Assembly: GCF_000403845.2 (NCBI RefSeq)
Contig: NZ_KE159567.1
Span: forward strand, 471,670-535,669
Direction: 5' to 3'
Source of the DNA: Eubacterium sp. 14-2
GTDB taxonomy: Bacteria > Bacillota > Clostridia > Lachnospirales > Lachnospiraceae
DNA length: 64,000 bases
Shown here: positions 8,381 to 17,154 of the stretch, one piece after another
Layout: each line of letters opens with the position of its first letter
How positions within the stretch are numbered: the first letter of the stretch is position 1
The notes under the pieces: generated by a model
The model's input: only the letters and a program-made list of their open reading frames with translations
What the model was told of the DNA's origin: nothing
Databases searched by the model: none
Translations under genes and position numbers: made by a program

Positions 8381-9565
8381 ATGAAGCAGCATATTTTTCT
8401 TTCCTCGCCCCATATGAGCGAAGAAGGGTATGAACAGGAATATATAAAGGAAGCATTTGATACCAACTGGATTGCACCTCTTGGAAAGAATGTGACAGAA
8501 TTTGAAAAGGAGATGGCAGCGAAGCTGGGAGTTGAGAAGGCAGTAGCTCTTTCCGCAGGTACCGCCGCCATACATATGGCATTAAAAGCAATTGGAGTAA
8601 GTCAGGGCGATATCGTGTTTTGCCAGTCCCTGACTTTTTCTGCTACTGCAAATCCAATTGTTTATGAAAAAGCCACTCCGGTGTTTATAGACAGTGATGA
8701 AGGAACCTGGAATATGGATCCGAAGGCTCTGGAACTTGCATTTGAAAAATATGAGAAGCAGGGACAGCGGCCGAAAGCAGTTCTTGTGGTACATTTATAT
8801 GGTATCTGTGCTCATATTGATGAAATTGTGGAGATATGCCAAAGATATCAGGTTCCATTGATTGAAGATGCAGCCGAAAGCCTGGGAACCATATATCATG
8901 GAAGATATACAGGAACTTTTGGAGATTATGGAATTATCAGTTTTAACGGGAATAAAATTATAACAAGTTCCGGAGGAGGTATGCTGCTGGTAAATACAGA
9001 GGATGCGGAAGAAAAAGCCAGGAAGGTCCTCTACTGGGCGACGCAGGCACGGGAGCCTGCACGTTGGTATCAACATACAGAAATTGGGTATAATTATCGT
9101 ATGAGCAATATCGTAGCCGGAATCGGCAGAGGACAGCTGAAGGTGTTGGACAGACGTGTGAAAAAGAAACGATATATTTATGAATATTATCGAAAACATC
9201 TGGGAGATTTGCCAGAGATTCATTTTATGCCAATGATGGAAAATACCAGAAGCAACTGTTGGCTTACATCTGTCCAATTAGATGCGGATTGCAAAGTAAA
9301 GCCACTGGATATTATGCAGGCATTGGAAGATGATGACGTGGAGAGCCGACCAATCTGGAAACCCATGCATTTGCAGCCGGTGTTTGCAGATTGTGATTTT
9401 GTTTCTACAGTGGAAGGACTGCACATAGTGGATGAAGAAACAGGCGCAGATAACAGTATCAGTGGGCAGATTTTTGAGAGAGGTGTCTGCATGCCCAGTG
9501 ACAGTAAGATGACGGATGATGATTTGGAACGGGTGTGTGCTGTAGTAAGAAAGTTGTGGAAATAG
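8381..9565 (+). CDS. DegT/DnrJ/EryC1-family sugar aminotransferase (PglE/EpsN-like)
   Basis: This 394-residue PLP enzyme has an AGGAGG site before the ATG. GTAAIHMALKAIGV near residue 61 is the phosphate-binding region, EDAAESLG holds the ring-stacking Asp, and SFNGNKI near residue 190 carries the Schiff-base Lys. Family members aminate UDP-4-keto-6-deoxy-GlcNAc to the 4-amino sugar (UDP-bacillosamine pathway). The PglD-like acetyltransferases and PglC-like transferase that follow support this. No PglF-type 4,6-dehydratase lies in the window next to it, so the keto substrate must come from a gene elsewhere. Confidence 0.85.
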   Translation: MKQHIFLSSPHMSEEGYEQEYIKEAFDTNWIAPLGKNVTEFEKEMAAKLGVEKAVALSAGTAAIHMALKAIGVSQGDIVFCQSLTFSATANPIVYEKATPVFIDSDEGTWNMDPKALELAFEKYEKQGQRPKAVLVVHLYGICAHIDEIVEICQRYQVPLIEDAAESLGTIYHGRYTGTFGDYGIISFNGNKIITSSGGGMLLVNTEDAEEKARKVLYWATQAREPARWYQHTEIGYNYRMSNIVAGIGRGQLKVLDRRVKKKRYIYEYYRKHLGDLPEIHFMPMMENTRSNCWLTSVQLDADCKVKPLDIMQALEDDDVESRPIWKPMHLQPVFADCDFVSTVEGLHIVDEETGADNSISGQIFERGVCMPSDSKMTDDDLERVCAVVRKLWK

Positions 9566-9566
9566 G

Positions 9567-10268
9567 ATGAAAAAAATTCTGATATTTGGCGCCGGTGGAT
9601 TTGGCAGGGAAGTACAATGGCTGATAGAACGTATTAACCAAAAAGAACCGTTTTGGCAGATAGAGGGTTATCTGGATGATGGCTTGGAGCCGGGAACAGA
9701 GGTCAATGGATATAAAGTGCTGGGGGGCATGGAAAAACTACGGGAATATGATGATTCCATGTCAGTAGTATGTGCAGTGGGTTCAGCACAGACAAGGGAG
9801 AAAATAATTTCCGAAATAAAGAAGATTGGAAATTTTCAGTTTCCCAATCTGATAGATCCGGATGTTCAGTCATCCACATTTTTGTCTATGGGAGAAGGAA
9901 ATATTATCTGTGCGGGAAATATCCTCACTGTAAATATTATAATAAAAGATTTTGTGATTTTAAATCTCTCATGTACGGTAGGGCATGATGTAACTATGGA
10001 ATCTTTTGTTACAGTTTATCCTGGTGTGAATATTTCCGGATGTACACAGATAGAGAAGGGCGTAGAATTAGGTACAGGATGCAAAATTATTCAGGGAAAA
10101 ACGATAGGGAAGAATACCATTGTGGGAGCGGGAGCGGTTGTTGTGCGTAATTTGCCATCAGATTGTACAGCCATGGGCATGCCTGCAAAACCTGTAAAAT
10201 TTTTTGGGGGGGGGGGGGAAAAAACTCCTTATAGCAGGCGCGAGTGGACACGGAAAGGTCATTTTTGA
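9567..10268 (+). CDS. PglD-like sugar N-acetyltransferase, first copy (end set by poly-G tract)
   Basis: Residues 1-80 form the small Rossmann domain of PglD (KKILIFGAGGFGREVQWLI). From about residue 95 a left-handed beta-helix follows, with hexapeptide repeats and VGHDVTMES containing the catalytic His. The family adds acetyl from acetyl-CoA to the 4-amino group of a UDP-6-deoxy sugar. The domain ends at MPAKPVKF. The frame then runs through 13 G (10206-10218) and 16 unrelated residues to a stop inside the next gene. With 12 G the frame would instead enter the next acetyltransferase, giving a 421-residue fusion with a four-Gly linker. It follows the aminotransferase by one base. Confidence 0.8.
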   Translation: MKKILIFGAGGFGREVQWLIERINQKEPFWQIEGYLDDGLEPGTEVNGYKVLGGMEKLREYDDSMSVVCAVGSAQTREKIISEIKKIGNFQFPNLIDPDVQSSTFLSMGEGNIICAGNILTVNIIIKDFVILNLSCTVGHDVTMESFVTVYPGVNISGCTQIEKGVELGTGCKIIQGKTIGKNTIVGAGAVVVRNLPSDCTAMGMPAKPVKFFGGGGEKTPYSRREWTRKGHF

Positions 10269-10833
10269 GCTTGCCGGAAAAACAGGAATTTACCAGGAAA
10301 TTTATTTCCTGGACGATGATGAGACGCTGTTGAAAACAGAAAAAACAGTAGTTGGATGTGTTGATTTTGCAATAAATCATAAGGGAGAATTTGATGTAAT
10401 TATTGCTGTAGGAAATGCATTCATCAGAAAGCAGATTCAGGAGAAGTACGAAAGGGCAGGAGTAAATCTTGTAACACTGGTTCATCCGGAGGGAATATTA
10501 TCAGATGAAACAGTCAGAATAGGAAAAGGGACTGTGATAATGGCCGGAGCTGTTATTCAGTCCGGCGTTGAAATTGGAGATGGAGTTATTGTAAATACTC
10601 TGGCTTCTGTAGATCATGGATGTAAATTAGACGATTATGCTCATATATCAGTGGGAAGCCATCTGGCTGGCAATGTGAAAGTTGGAAAAAGTACATGGGT
10701 TGGGGCAGGAGCAATTATTTGTAATAATGTATCTGTTAGTGATGATGTGGTAATAGGAGCGGGAGCAGTAGTAGTAAAAGATATTGTGGAAAAGGGTACC
10801 TATACAGGAATACCTGCAAGAAAAATAAAATAA
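10204..10833 (+). CDS. PglD-like sugar O/N-acetyltransferase, second copy (start at poly-G tract)
   Basis: The body begins KKLLIAGASGHGKVIFELA, the PglD Rossmann opening. A left-handed beta-helix from about residue 100 carries VDHGCKLDDYAHIS with the catalytic His, and the protein ends TGIPARKIK. No ATG precedes the conserved region. The only in-register start is a TTG at 10204 whose last base is the first G of the 13-G tract, without a clear Shine-Dalgarno site. At 13 G the gene is separate and weakly started; at 12 or 15 G it would be fused to the first copy. It diverges clearly from copy one, so the two may act on different sugars. Confidence 0.7.
   Translation: MGGGGKKLLIAGASGHGKVIFELAGKTGIYQEIYFLDDDETLLKTEKTVVGCVDFAINHKGEFDVIIAVGNAFIRKQIQEKYERAGVNLVTLVHPEGILSDETVRIGKGTVIMAGAVIQSGVEIGDGVIVNTLASVDHGCKLDDYAHISVGSHLAGNVKVGKSTWVGAGAIICNNVSVSDDVVIGAGAVVVKDIVEKGTYTGIPARKIK
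10206..10218 (+). repeat. Poly-G tract, G13, at the junction of two acetyltransferase genes
   Basis: Thirteen consecutive G sit between TTTTTT and AAAAAA. Upstream frame: ttt ttt then four ggg, then gaa. Downstream frame: ttg then four ggg, then aaa aaa ctc. The two genes are one base out of register at 13 G and join in frame at 12 or 15. Confidence 0.9.
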
Positions 10834-10848
10834 TGTGGAAAGGGATAT

Positions 10849-11475
10849 ATGTATAAAAAATTTTTAAAACGTTGGATAGATTTTGTTTTATCGCTTATGG
10901 GAATTGTAATTCTAAGCCCTGTTTTTCTGATTATAAGTATTTTAGTTGAAAAGAAACTGGGCAGGCCTGTTCTGTTTAAACAGAAACGGCCAGGAAAGAA
11001 TGAGAAGATATTTGAAATGTATAAATTTCGAACAATGACAGATGAAAAAGATGCAAAAGGAAATTTATTGCCGGATGCAGAACGACTGACTTCTTTTGGG
11101 AAAAAATTGAGGAGTACGAGTCTGGATGAATTGCCAGAGTTGTTTAATATCTTAAAAGGAGATATGAGCATTGTAGGGCCGCGTCCTTTACTGGTGAAAT
11201 ATTTGCCCCTTTATAGTAAAAGACAGAGAAAGCGGCATAGGGTACGACCGGGAGTTACTGGTCTGGCACAGGTGAATGGCCGAAATGCCATAAGCTGGGA
11301 AGAAAAATTTGAATGGGACGTCAGATATGTGGAAAATATTACGTTTATGAATGACGTAAAAATCATACTGAAGACGATAAAGACGGTGTTAGGGCATGAA
11401 GGTATTAACAGTGAGACGTCTGCAACCATGGAAGAATTTCGAGGAGAAAAAGCCATGAAAAGCATGGTACGTTGA
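10849..11475 (+). CDS. PglC-like initiating phosphoglycosyltransferase
   Basis: This 208-residue enzyme has one N-terminal hydrophobic hairpin, as in the small monotopic phosphoglycosyltransferases. YKFRTMTDEKDAKG is followed by TSLDELPELFNILKGDMSIVGPRP. The latter contains the Asp-Glu dyad and the phosphate-binding region, and RPGVTGLAQVNGRN follows. It transfers a sugar-1-phosphate (in PglC, diNAc-bacillosamine) to undecaprenyl phosphate at the inner face of the membrane. Its place after the amino-sugar genes suggests that this sugar starts the repeat unit. The stop overlaps the next promoter. Confidence 0.88.
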   Translation: MYKKFLKRWIDFVLSLMGIVILSPVFLIISILVEKKLGRPVLFKQKRPGKNEKIFEMYKFRTMTDEKDAKGNLLPDAERLTSFGKKLRSTSLDELPELFNILKGDMSIVGPRPLLVKYLPLYSKRQRKRHRVRPGVTGLAQVNGRNAISWEEKFEWDVRYVENITFMNDVKIILKTIKTVLGHEGINSETSATMEEFRGEKAMKSMVR

Positions 11476-11500
11476 CATAAAATCAGAATTGTGCTATTCT
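11472..11500 (+). promoter_or_regulatory. Promoter with consensus -35 upstream of the GT4 gene
   Basis: TTGACA (11472-11477) and TATTCT (11495-11500) are 17 bases apart. The site overlaps the end of the phosphoglycosyltransferase gene and lies about 90 bases before the ATG at 11590. It would let the downstream genes be transcribed independently of the amino-sugar operon. Confidence 0.6.
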
Positions 11501-11589
11501 TAACTCTGTAACACTGGAAAATTATGGATTATTTATGTATGTTATTATGTGAATTTTAAACGAAAACAGGAGATGACACAGGAAAAGGT

Positions 11590-12795
11590 ATGAATATATT
11601 ATTTTTAACCCTTGTTGATTTTGCTTCTGTGGAAGAACGGAATATATATACAGATCTGCTCAGACAATTTTTGAGAAATGGGCACAAAGTATATGCGATT
11701 TCTCCGGTAGAACGTAAAAAAAAGCAGGGGACACATTTAGTATCAGAGCAAAATTGTAACATATTGAAGCTGAAAACTGGTAATATACAAAAGACAAATA
11801 TTTTTGAAAAAGGGATTAGCACTCTATGTATCGAATCGCAGTTTATGATGGCAATCAGGAAATACTTTGGAAATGTTAAGTTTGATCTTATACTGTATTC
11901 TACACCACCGATTACATTTTGTAAAGTAATACAATATGTAAAAAAGAGAGATCGCGCAAAAACGTATTTACTGTTAAAAGATATTTTTCCCCAAAATGCT
12001 GTGGATATAGGACTGTTATGTAAAAAAGGTATAAAAGGTGGGGTGTATAAATATTTCAGAAATAAGGAAAAGAGGCTTTATGAAATTTCAGATACGATTG
12101 GTTGCATGTCTGATGCCAATGTTAAATATATTTTAAAGCATAATCAGGAAATCCATTCTTCTAAAATTGAGGTATGTCCCAATAGTATAAATGTGGCAGA
12201 TGTGAGCATTAATACGGAGGAGCGCCTGAAGATAAGAAAAAAATATAATATACCGGAGAATAAGACTGTTTTTGTTTATGGGGGTAACCTTGGAAAACCT
12301 CAGGGCATAGAGTTTATGCTGAAATGTCTGCATACTCAAAGAAAAAATGCAAATGTTTATTTCCTTATCATAGGGGATGGAACAGAATATGAAAGAATTC
12401 AGTATTATGTTGAAAAGTATAAGATTAAAAATATTTCATTACATCGTTGGCTGCCGAAAGAAGATTATGATAAAGTATTAGCTGCCTGTGATGTGGGAAT
12501 GATTTTTCTTGATCACAGATTTACAATTCCCAATTTTCCAAGCAGGCTCCTCGGATATATGGGAGCTAAATTACCGGTGCTGGCAGTAACAGACAAAGCT
12601 ACGGATATTGGGAAAATTATTGTCGATAATGGCTTTGGATGGTGGTGTGAGAGTAATATTGCAGCAGGTTTTGCCAGGAAAATTCTTGAAGCCTGCAGGG
12701 ATGACAAAGAGATCATGGGTAGTAAAGCGTATAATTATTTGAAGGATAATTACAGTACGGAAACGGCGTATAAGATAATTATGAGAAGAATGTGA
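11590..12795 (+). CDS. GT4 glycosyltransferase (WbuB-like)
   Basis: The 401-residue GT-B protein has an N-terminal Rossmann domain starting MNILFLTLVDFASVEERNIY and LLKDIFPQNAVDIG near residue 132. Its C-terminal nucleotide-binding half has FVYGGNLGKPQGIEFML and the motif region PSRLLGYMGAKLPVLA. LKDIFP and NFPSRLLGYM resemble the WbuB group, several of which transfer L-FucNAc. A CapE/F/G pathway for that sugar lies downstream, so L-FucNAc transfer is a reasonable guess but not shown. Confidence 0.82.
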   Translation: MNILFLTLVDFASVEERNIYTDLLRQFLRNGHKVYAISPVERKKKQGTHLVSEQNCNILKLKTGNIQKTNIFEKGISTLCIESQFMMAIRKYFGNVKFDLILYSTPPITFCKVIQYVKKRDRAKTYLLLKDIFPQNAVDIGLLCKKGIKGGVYKYFRNKEKRLYEISDTIGCMSDANVKYILKHNQEIHSSKIEVCPNSINVADVSINTEERLKIRKKYNIPENKTVFVYGGNLGKPQGIEFMLKCLHTQRKNANVYFLIIGDGTEYERIQYYVEKYKIKNISLHRWLPKEDYDKVLAACDVGMIFLDHRFTIPNFPSRLLGYMGAKLPVLAVTDKATDIGKIIVDNGFGWWCESNIAAGFARKILEACRDDKEIMGSKAYNYLKDNYSTETAYKIIMRRM

Positions 12796-12812
12796 GGACA
12801 GGGAAATATAAT

Positions 12813-13946
12813 ATGAAGAAATATCAGATTTGTACACAGTGTGTTATGGACACTTCTGATTCAAAAATTACTTTTGACAGCAGAGGTGTGTGTGATCATT
12901 GCAGAAACTATGAAAAAAACATAAAACCATATTGGAAGCCACAGGAAAATCGTTTTGATGAGTTGGAAGAACTTGCAAAAAAAATTCGTAAAGCAGGAAA
13001 AGGACATGATTACGATTGTATACTTGGGCTCAGTGGTGGGGCGGACAGTTCCTATATGGCCTATATTGCAAAGGAAGTCATGCATTTGCGACCACTGGTG
13101 TTAGTTGTGGATACGGGCTGGAATTTGAATGTTGCCGTTGAGAATATTGAGAAAATCGTAAAAGGGCTGGACCTTGATATGTATACAGAGGTTGTAAACT
13201 GGAAAGAAATGGCGGATTTGCAGCTTTCTTATTTTAAAGCCTCCATATCTTCGTGTGATCAGCCGCAGGATCATGCCATATTTGCGGGACTTTACAATTA
13301 TGCGGTAAAACATCATATTAAATATGTACTTACAGGCTCAAACAATTCAACGGAATTTGTGCGTCCCCCTGTTGGAATTTTATATATGAATGATCTAACC
13401 ATGATGAAAGATATTCACAGAAAATATGGCAGGGTTCCCCTGAGAACCTTCCCAATGTGTGGGATGGTAAAATACAGAGTAGCATATCGCTATATTAATG
13501 GAATGCGTCGCGTATATCCTCTTGATTACGTGGTATATGATAAAGAGAAGGCACAGCAATTTCTTCATGAAAAATATGGTTGGACAAAGTATGAAAACAA
13601 ACATTATGAAAATGTATTTACACGTTTTTTTGAAGGATATTATCTGCCCCATAAATTTGGGTATGATACGCGGCGGAATGTGCTTTCCAATCAGATTCTT
13701 GCCGGTACTATAACGAGGGAAGAAGCTCTGGAAATACTGGAGCAGCCGCCATATGACCCTGATCAGATGGCTCAGGATAAGGAATATGTTGCCAAGAAAA
13801 TGGGAATTACGGAAAAAGAATTTGATAAAATAATAGCGAAGCCCAATAAACATCCGGAAGATTATAAGAATGAGATGTGGATGATACGGGCCGGTGTTGC
13901 AGTTTCTAAATTATTAGGAATGGAGAAGAGGAATTTAAGGGTATAG
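12813..13946 (+). CDS. wbpG: N-acetyl sugar amidotransferase (WbpG/LfnA family)
   Basis: I start at the ATG at 12813 with GAGGACAGGG upstream. The 377-residue enzyme begins with a Cys-rich site (CTQCVMDTSD, CDHCRNYE) that may bind zinc. Near residue 73 it has LGLSGGADSSY, the PP-loop ATP pyrophosphatase motif SGGxDS. The family uses ATP to activate an acetamido carbonyl, which reacts with ammonia to form an acetamidino group. It is followed immediately by HisH- and HisF-like genes, the usual ammonia-delivery partners. The target is either UDP-Man/GlcNAc3NAcA or an L-FucNAc derivative, both of which this locus can make. Confidence 0.88.
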   Translation: MKKYQICTQCVMDTSDSKITFDSRGVCDHCRNYEKNIKPYWKPQENRFDELEELAKKIRKAGKGHDYDCILGLSGGADSSYMAYIAKEVMHLRPLVLVVDTGWNLNVAVENIEKIVKGLDLDMYTEVVNWKEMADLQLSYFKASISSCDQPQDHAIFAGLYNYAVKHHIKYVLTGSNNSTEFVRPPVGILYMNDLTMMKDIHRKYGRVPLRTFPMCGMVKYRVAYRYINGMRRVYPLDYVVYDKEKAQQFLHEKYGWTKYENKHYENVFTRFFEGYYLPHKFGYDTRRNVLSNQILAGTITREEALEILEQPPYDPDQMAQDKEYVAKKMGITEKEFDKIIAKPNKHPEDYKNEMWMIRAGVAVSKLLGMEKRNLRV

Positions 13947-13947
13947 A

Positions 13948-14562
13948 ATGATAGCGATTATTGATTATGGATTAGGAAATCTTGGCTCAATAGCCAATAT
14001 GCTTAAAATTATTGGAGAAAAAAATATTATTACAGACGATATTGATACGATTTTGTCTGCGGATAAGGTGATTCTTCCAGGAGTCGGCGCATTTGATGCC
14101 GGAATGAAAAATCTGAATGAAAAAGGTTTATCGGAAGCAATAAAGAAAATTGCGCTGGAAGATAAGAAACCCGTACTGGGAATATGTCTTGGAATGCAGT
14201 TGCTGGGAGAAAAAAGTGAAGAAGGGAATCTTGAAGGTCTTGGATTAATTCCTTTTACAAACCGGAGATTTGAATTTCCTGAAAACACAGAATTGAAAAT
14301 TCCCCATATGGGGTGGGATATTGTCCGATTCAAGCAGAAAAATCCCCTGCTGGACAAGTTGGATGGGCAACAAAGATATTATTTTGTGCATTCCTACTAT
14401 GCAGTATGCAGTAATGAAGAAAATGTTCTGATGACCTGTGATTATGGATATGAATTTGCGGCAGCAGTAGTAAGGGAAAACGTGCTGGGTGTCCAGTTTC
14501 ATCCGGAAAAAAGCCATAATTTTGGAATGGCTCTTTTGGAGAATTTTGTAAAAAAGTGTTGA
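13948..14562 (+). CDS. hisH: HisH-like glutamine amidotransferase subunit
   Basis: This is a 204-residue class I glutaminase: IIDYGLGNLGSIANML opens the fold, LGICLGMQLLG near residue 76 holds the nucleophilic Cys, and VQFHPEKSH near residue 184 the His and Glu of the triad. It begins one base after the amidotransferase stop. Its setting, not a histidine operon, says it releases ammonia for sugar amidination together with the HisF-like protein. Confidence 0.88.
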   Translation: MIAIIDYGLGNLGSIANMLKIIGEKNIITDDIDTILSADKVILPGVGAFDAGMKNLNEKGLSEAIKKIALEDKKPVLGICLGMQLLGEKSEEGNLEGLGLIPFTNRRFEFPENTELKIPHMGWDIVRFKQKNPLLDKLDGQQRYYFVHSYYAVCSNEENVLMTCDYGYEFAAAVVRENVLGVQFHPEKSHNFGMALLENFVKKC

Positions 14563-14581
14563 CGAATAACGAGGTGAAAAA

Positions 14582-15352
14582 GTGTTTGTACGACCAAGAA
14601 TTATTCCGGTTCTTCTGATAGATGACCGGGATTTGATAAAAACGATAAATTTTAAAGAACGAACTTATCTGGGAGATCCGGTTAATGCAGTAAAAATATT
14701 TAACCGTAAAGGGATTGACGAGCTGGCAATTCTTGACATCGGAGCAACAAGCAGACACAGAGAGCCAGATTTTGAAATATTGAAAGATATAGCGGCGGAA
14801 GCGTTTATGCCATTGGCTTATGGTGGTGGCATTACAACCGTAGAACAGGCCAGGGAACTTGCAAAGATTGGATATGAAAAAGTGGTAATAAATACACAGC
14901 TTATCCGCAATCCGGAACTGGTGAAGCGGATAGTAGAAGTATTGGGAAGCCAGAGTGTGGTTGCTTCCATTGACGCGAAACTTGTTCATGGAAAATATAT
15001 GTGTGCAATTCATGATGGACAGGAGATTGTGAAAATATCGCCGAAGACACTTGCGAAACAGGCAGAAGAATTGGGGGCAGGAGAGATATTTATTAATTCT
15101 GTGGACCGTGATGGGATGATGAGTGGCTATGATTTAAAATTAGTGAAGAATATCGTGAATTCTGTAAATATTCCGGTTACTGCCTGTGGAGGAGCGGCAG
15201 GGATAGAAGATTTAAAAGAAGTGCTCCATAAAGGACATGCTCATGCCGCAGCCGGAGGGAGTATGTTTGTGTATTATGGAAAACTTAAAGCAGTACTGAT
15301 AACTGCACCAACGGAAGAAGATTATTACTCATACAATATTTTTAAGGAGTAG
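14582..15352 (+). CDS. hisF: HisF-like ammonia-channel subunit
   Basis: The 256-residue TIM barrel starts at GTG with GAGGTGA at 14571-14577. VVASIDAKL near residue 123 and GGAAGIEDL near residue 201 are the family phosphate/Asp regions. The N-terminal site reads LLIDDRDLIKTINF in place of the HisF CLDVxxGRVVKG pattern, as in the polysaccharide-linked HisF2 group. These pass ammonia from HisH to the WbpG-type enzyme rather than making imidazole glycerol phosphate. The three genes form one tight block. Confidence 0.87.
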   Translation: MFVRPRIIPVLLIDDRDLIKTINFKERTYLGDPVNAVKIFNRKGIDELAILDIGATSRHREPDFEILKDIAAEAFMPLAYGGGITTVEQARELAKIGYEKVVINTQLIRNPELVKRIVEVLGSQSVVASIDAKLVHGKYMCAIHDGQEIVKISPKTLAKQAEELGAGEIFINSVDRDGMMSGYDLKLVKNIVNSVNIPVTACGGAAGIEDLKEVLHKGHAHAAAGGSMFVYYGKLKAVLITAPTEEDYYSYNIFKE

Positions 15353-15356
15353 AAGG

Positions 15357-15979
15357 ATGTTTAAAATCACATATTTATGGTCTAAATTTTGTAAAAAACT
15401 GCCTTTGTCGGCCATAAAAAACAGCCGTTTTGAAAAGCCATCCAAGGCAGAAGCCAGAAGTACAGTTATTAATTCAAAAATGGGAAGATATTCATATTGC
15501 GGTTATAATTGTACTATTATAAATGCAGAAATAGGAAGATTTACATCAATAGGGGATAATGTGGTTATAGGAGCGGCAAATCATCCGTTAGAATGGATTT
15601 CAACCTCTCCTGCATTTTATTATGGGAAAGACAGTATCCCCAAAAACTTGGCTAAATTGTCGTATGATGCGAGTCCTGCCAAAACAAGGATAGGAAATGA
15701 TGTCTGGATAGGAAGAGACGTTTTGGTAAGGGGGGGGGGGTAGTAATTGGAAATGGAGCCTGTGTAGGTATGGGGGCCGTTGTAACAAAAGACGTGCCTC
15801 CATATGCCATAGTATGTGGAAATCCTGCTCGTGTTATTAGATACAGATTTTCGGATGATGTAATTCATAGGTTAGAAAAGATTTGTTGGTGGAATTATTC
15901 ATTGAAGAAAATTGATGGTTTGGCTAACTTTGCAGATAATGTAGAGGAATTTATAAAGAAAGCAGAGGACAGTGGATGA
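15357..15979 (+). CDS. CatB/XAT-type acetyltransferase, OFF through poly-G frameshift
   Basis: The first 125 residues show left-handed beta-helix repeats ([25 protein letters not shown]) with the catalytic-type His in AANHPLEW, then [13 protein letters not shown]. At the 11-G tract (15730-15740) the frame hits a stop at 15743, giving a 128-residue stub. The rest of the fold ([37 protein letters not shown], here split for description) continues cleanly in another frame to 15979. With 9 or 12 G the gene would read [10 protein letters not shown] and give 206 residues or one more. The full-length stop overlaps the next start (ATGA), so the OFF state also breaks coupling to the glycosyltransferase. 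Confidence 0.85.
15730..15740 (+). repeat. Poly-G tract, G11, in CatB-like acetyltransferase gene (out of frame)
   Basis: Eleven G lie between GTAA and TAGTAATTGG. The codons read agg ggg ggg ggg tag. A count divisible by three restores the hexapeptide fold on both sides. Confidence 0.9.
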
Positions 15980-17121
15980 GAATTCTTCATTTATGTTTAG
16001 CGTGTTATTATGTAGATAATTATAATTACCAGGAAAATGTATTACCTGAAATTAATAAAGAGGATGGGCATGAAGTATATATTTTAGCCTCCACAGAAAC
16101 ATTTATTGAAAATGTGAAACTTGGATTTGTAAATCCGGGAGCATATGTAACAGAAAGTGGTATTCCGGTAAAAAGACTGGCGTATAAAAAGGTTATTAAC
16201 CAGTTTGTATCATCCAAGATAAGGAAATATAAAGGAGTTTATAAAGAATTAAGGAAGATAAAGCCAGATATTATTTTTATGCATGATTTGTGTTTTGCTT
16301 CTGTTCTGGAAGTAGTGGAATATAAAAAGCAAAATCCGGATGTAAGGTTGTTTGCAGATACACACTCGGCATATTATAACAGTGGTACAGGCTGGCTGTC
16401 AATGAATTTATTACACAAGCAATATTACAAATATTTGATTCAGAAAACGATTCCGTTTTTGGAAAAATATTATTATATTGGTGCAAATGAAAAGAAGTTT
16501 AATATGGAGGTATATAAAGTTCCTGAAACTATTATGGAGTTTTTTCCTCTGGGAGGGATTTTACCAGAGAAAGATAAATATGATTATGTAAGGAAAAAGA
16601 AACGGGAAGAATTAGGGCTGGCGGAAGAAGAATTGTTATTGGTTCATACAGGAAAATTAGATGCATTTAAAAAGACAGATGCTTTATTAAATGCTTTTTA
16701 TACCGTTAAAGAATTAAATGCCAAACTGATAATAATTGGTTCAATTCCAAATGAGAGGGATAAAATTCTGAGGAAATTAATAGAAAGGGATAAAAGGGTT
16801 ACATTTTTAGGATGGAAAAGACCTGATGAAATGATGGAATACTTATGTGCTTCTGACCTTTATTGCCAGCCAGGTAGTGTATCTGCTACTCTCCAGAATG
16901 CAATATGTAATTTTTTGCCTGTACTTGCATATCCATTTCAGGCATATAGGGATATAGATTGTGGTAATTTTATTTGGGTTAAAAAACAAAATGATATAGT
17001 GAAGGCATTTAAAGATATAATGAATGGAAAAATATCATTGGACAAGTTGAAAAAAGAAACGGTCAGGTGCGCTGAGAATATACTGGATTATAAAAAACTT
17101 GCGAAAAGATATTGCAAATGA
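15976..17121 (+). CDS. GT4-type glycosyltransferase
   Basis: The 381-residue GT-B enzyme begins [26 protein letters not shown] and has [10 protein letters not shown] in the acceptor half. [21 protein letters not shown] and [19 protein letters not shown] form the donor half; the canonical ExxxxxE helix is weak. Its ATG lies in the stop of the phase-variable acetyltransferase (ATGA), so its translation may fall when that gene is OFF. Donor and linkage are not predictable. Confidence 0.8.
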   Translation: MRILHLCLACYYVDNYNYQENVLPEINKEDGHEVYILASTETFIENVKLGFVNPGAYVTESGIPVKRLAYKKVINQFVSSKIRKYKGVYKELRKIKPDIIFMHDLCFASVLEVVEYKKQNPDVRLFADTHSAYYNSGTGWLSMNLLHKQYYKYLIQKTIPFLEKYYYIGANEKKFNMEVYKVPETIMEFFPLGGILPEKDKYDYVRKKKREELGLAEEELLLVHTGKLDAFKKTDALLNAFYTVKELNAKLIIIGSIPNERDKILRKLIERDKRVTFLGWKRPDEMMEYLCASDLYCQPGSVSATLQNAICNFLPVLAYPFQAYRDIDCGNFIWVKKQNDIVKAFKDIMNGKISLDKLKKETVRCAENILDYKKLAKRYCK

Positions 17122-17154
17122 CAAGATAAAGAGCGAGATTATGGAGAGAAGATT

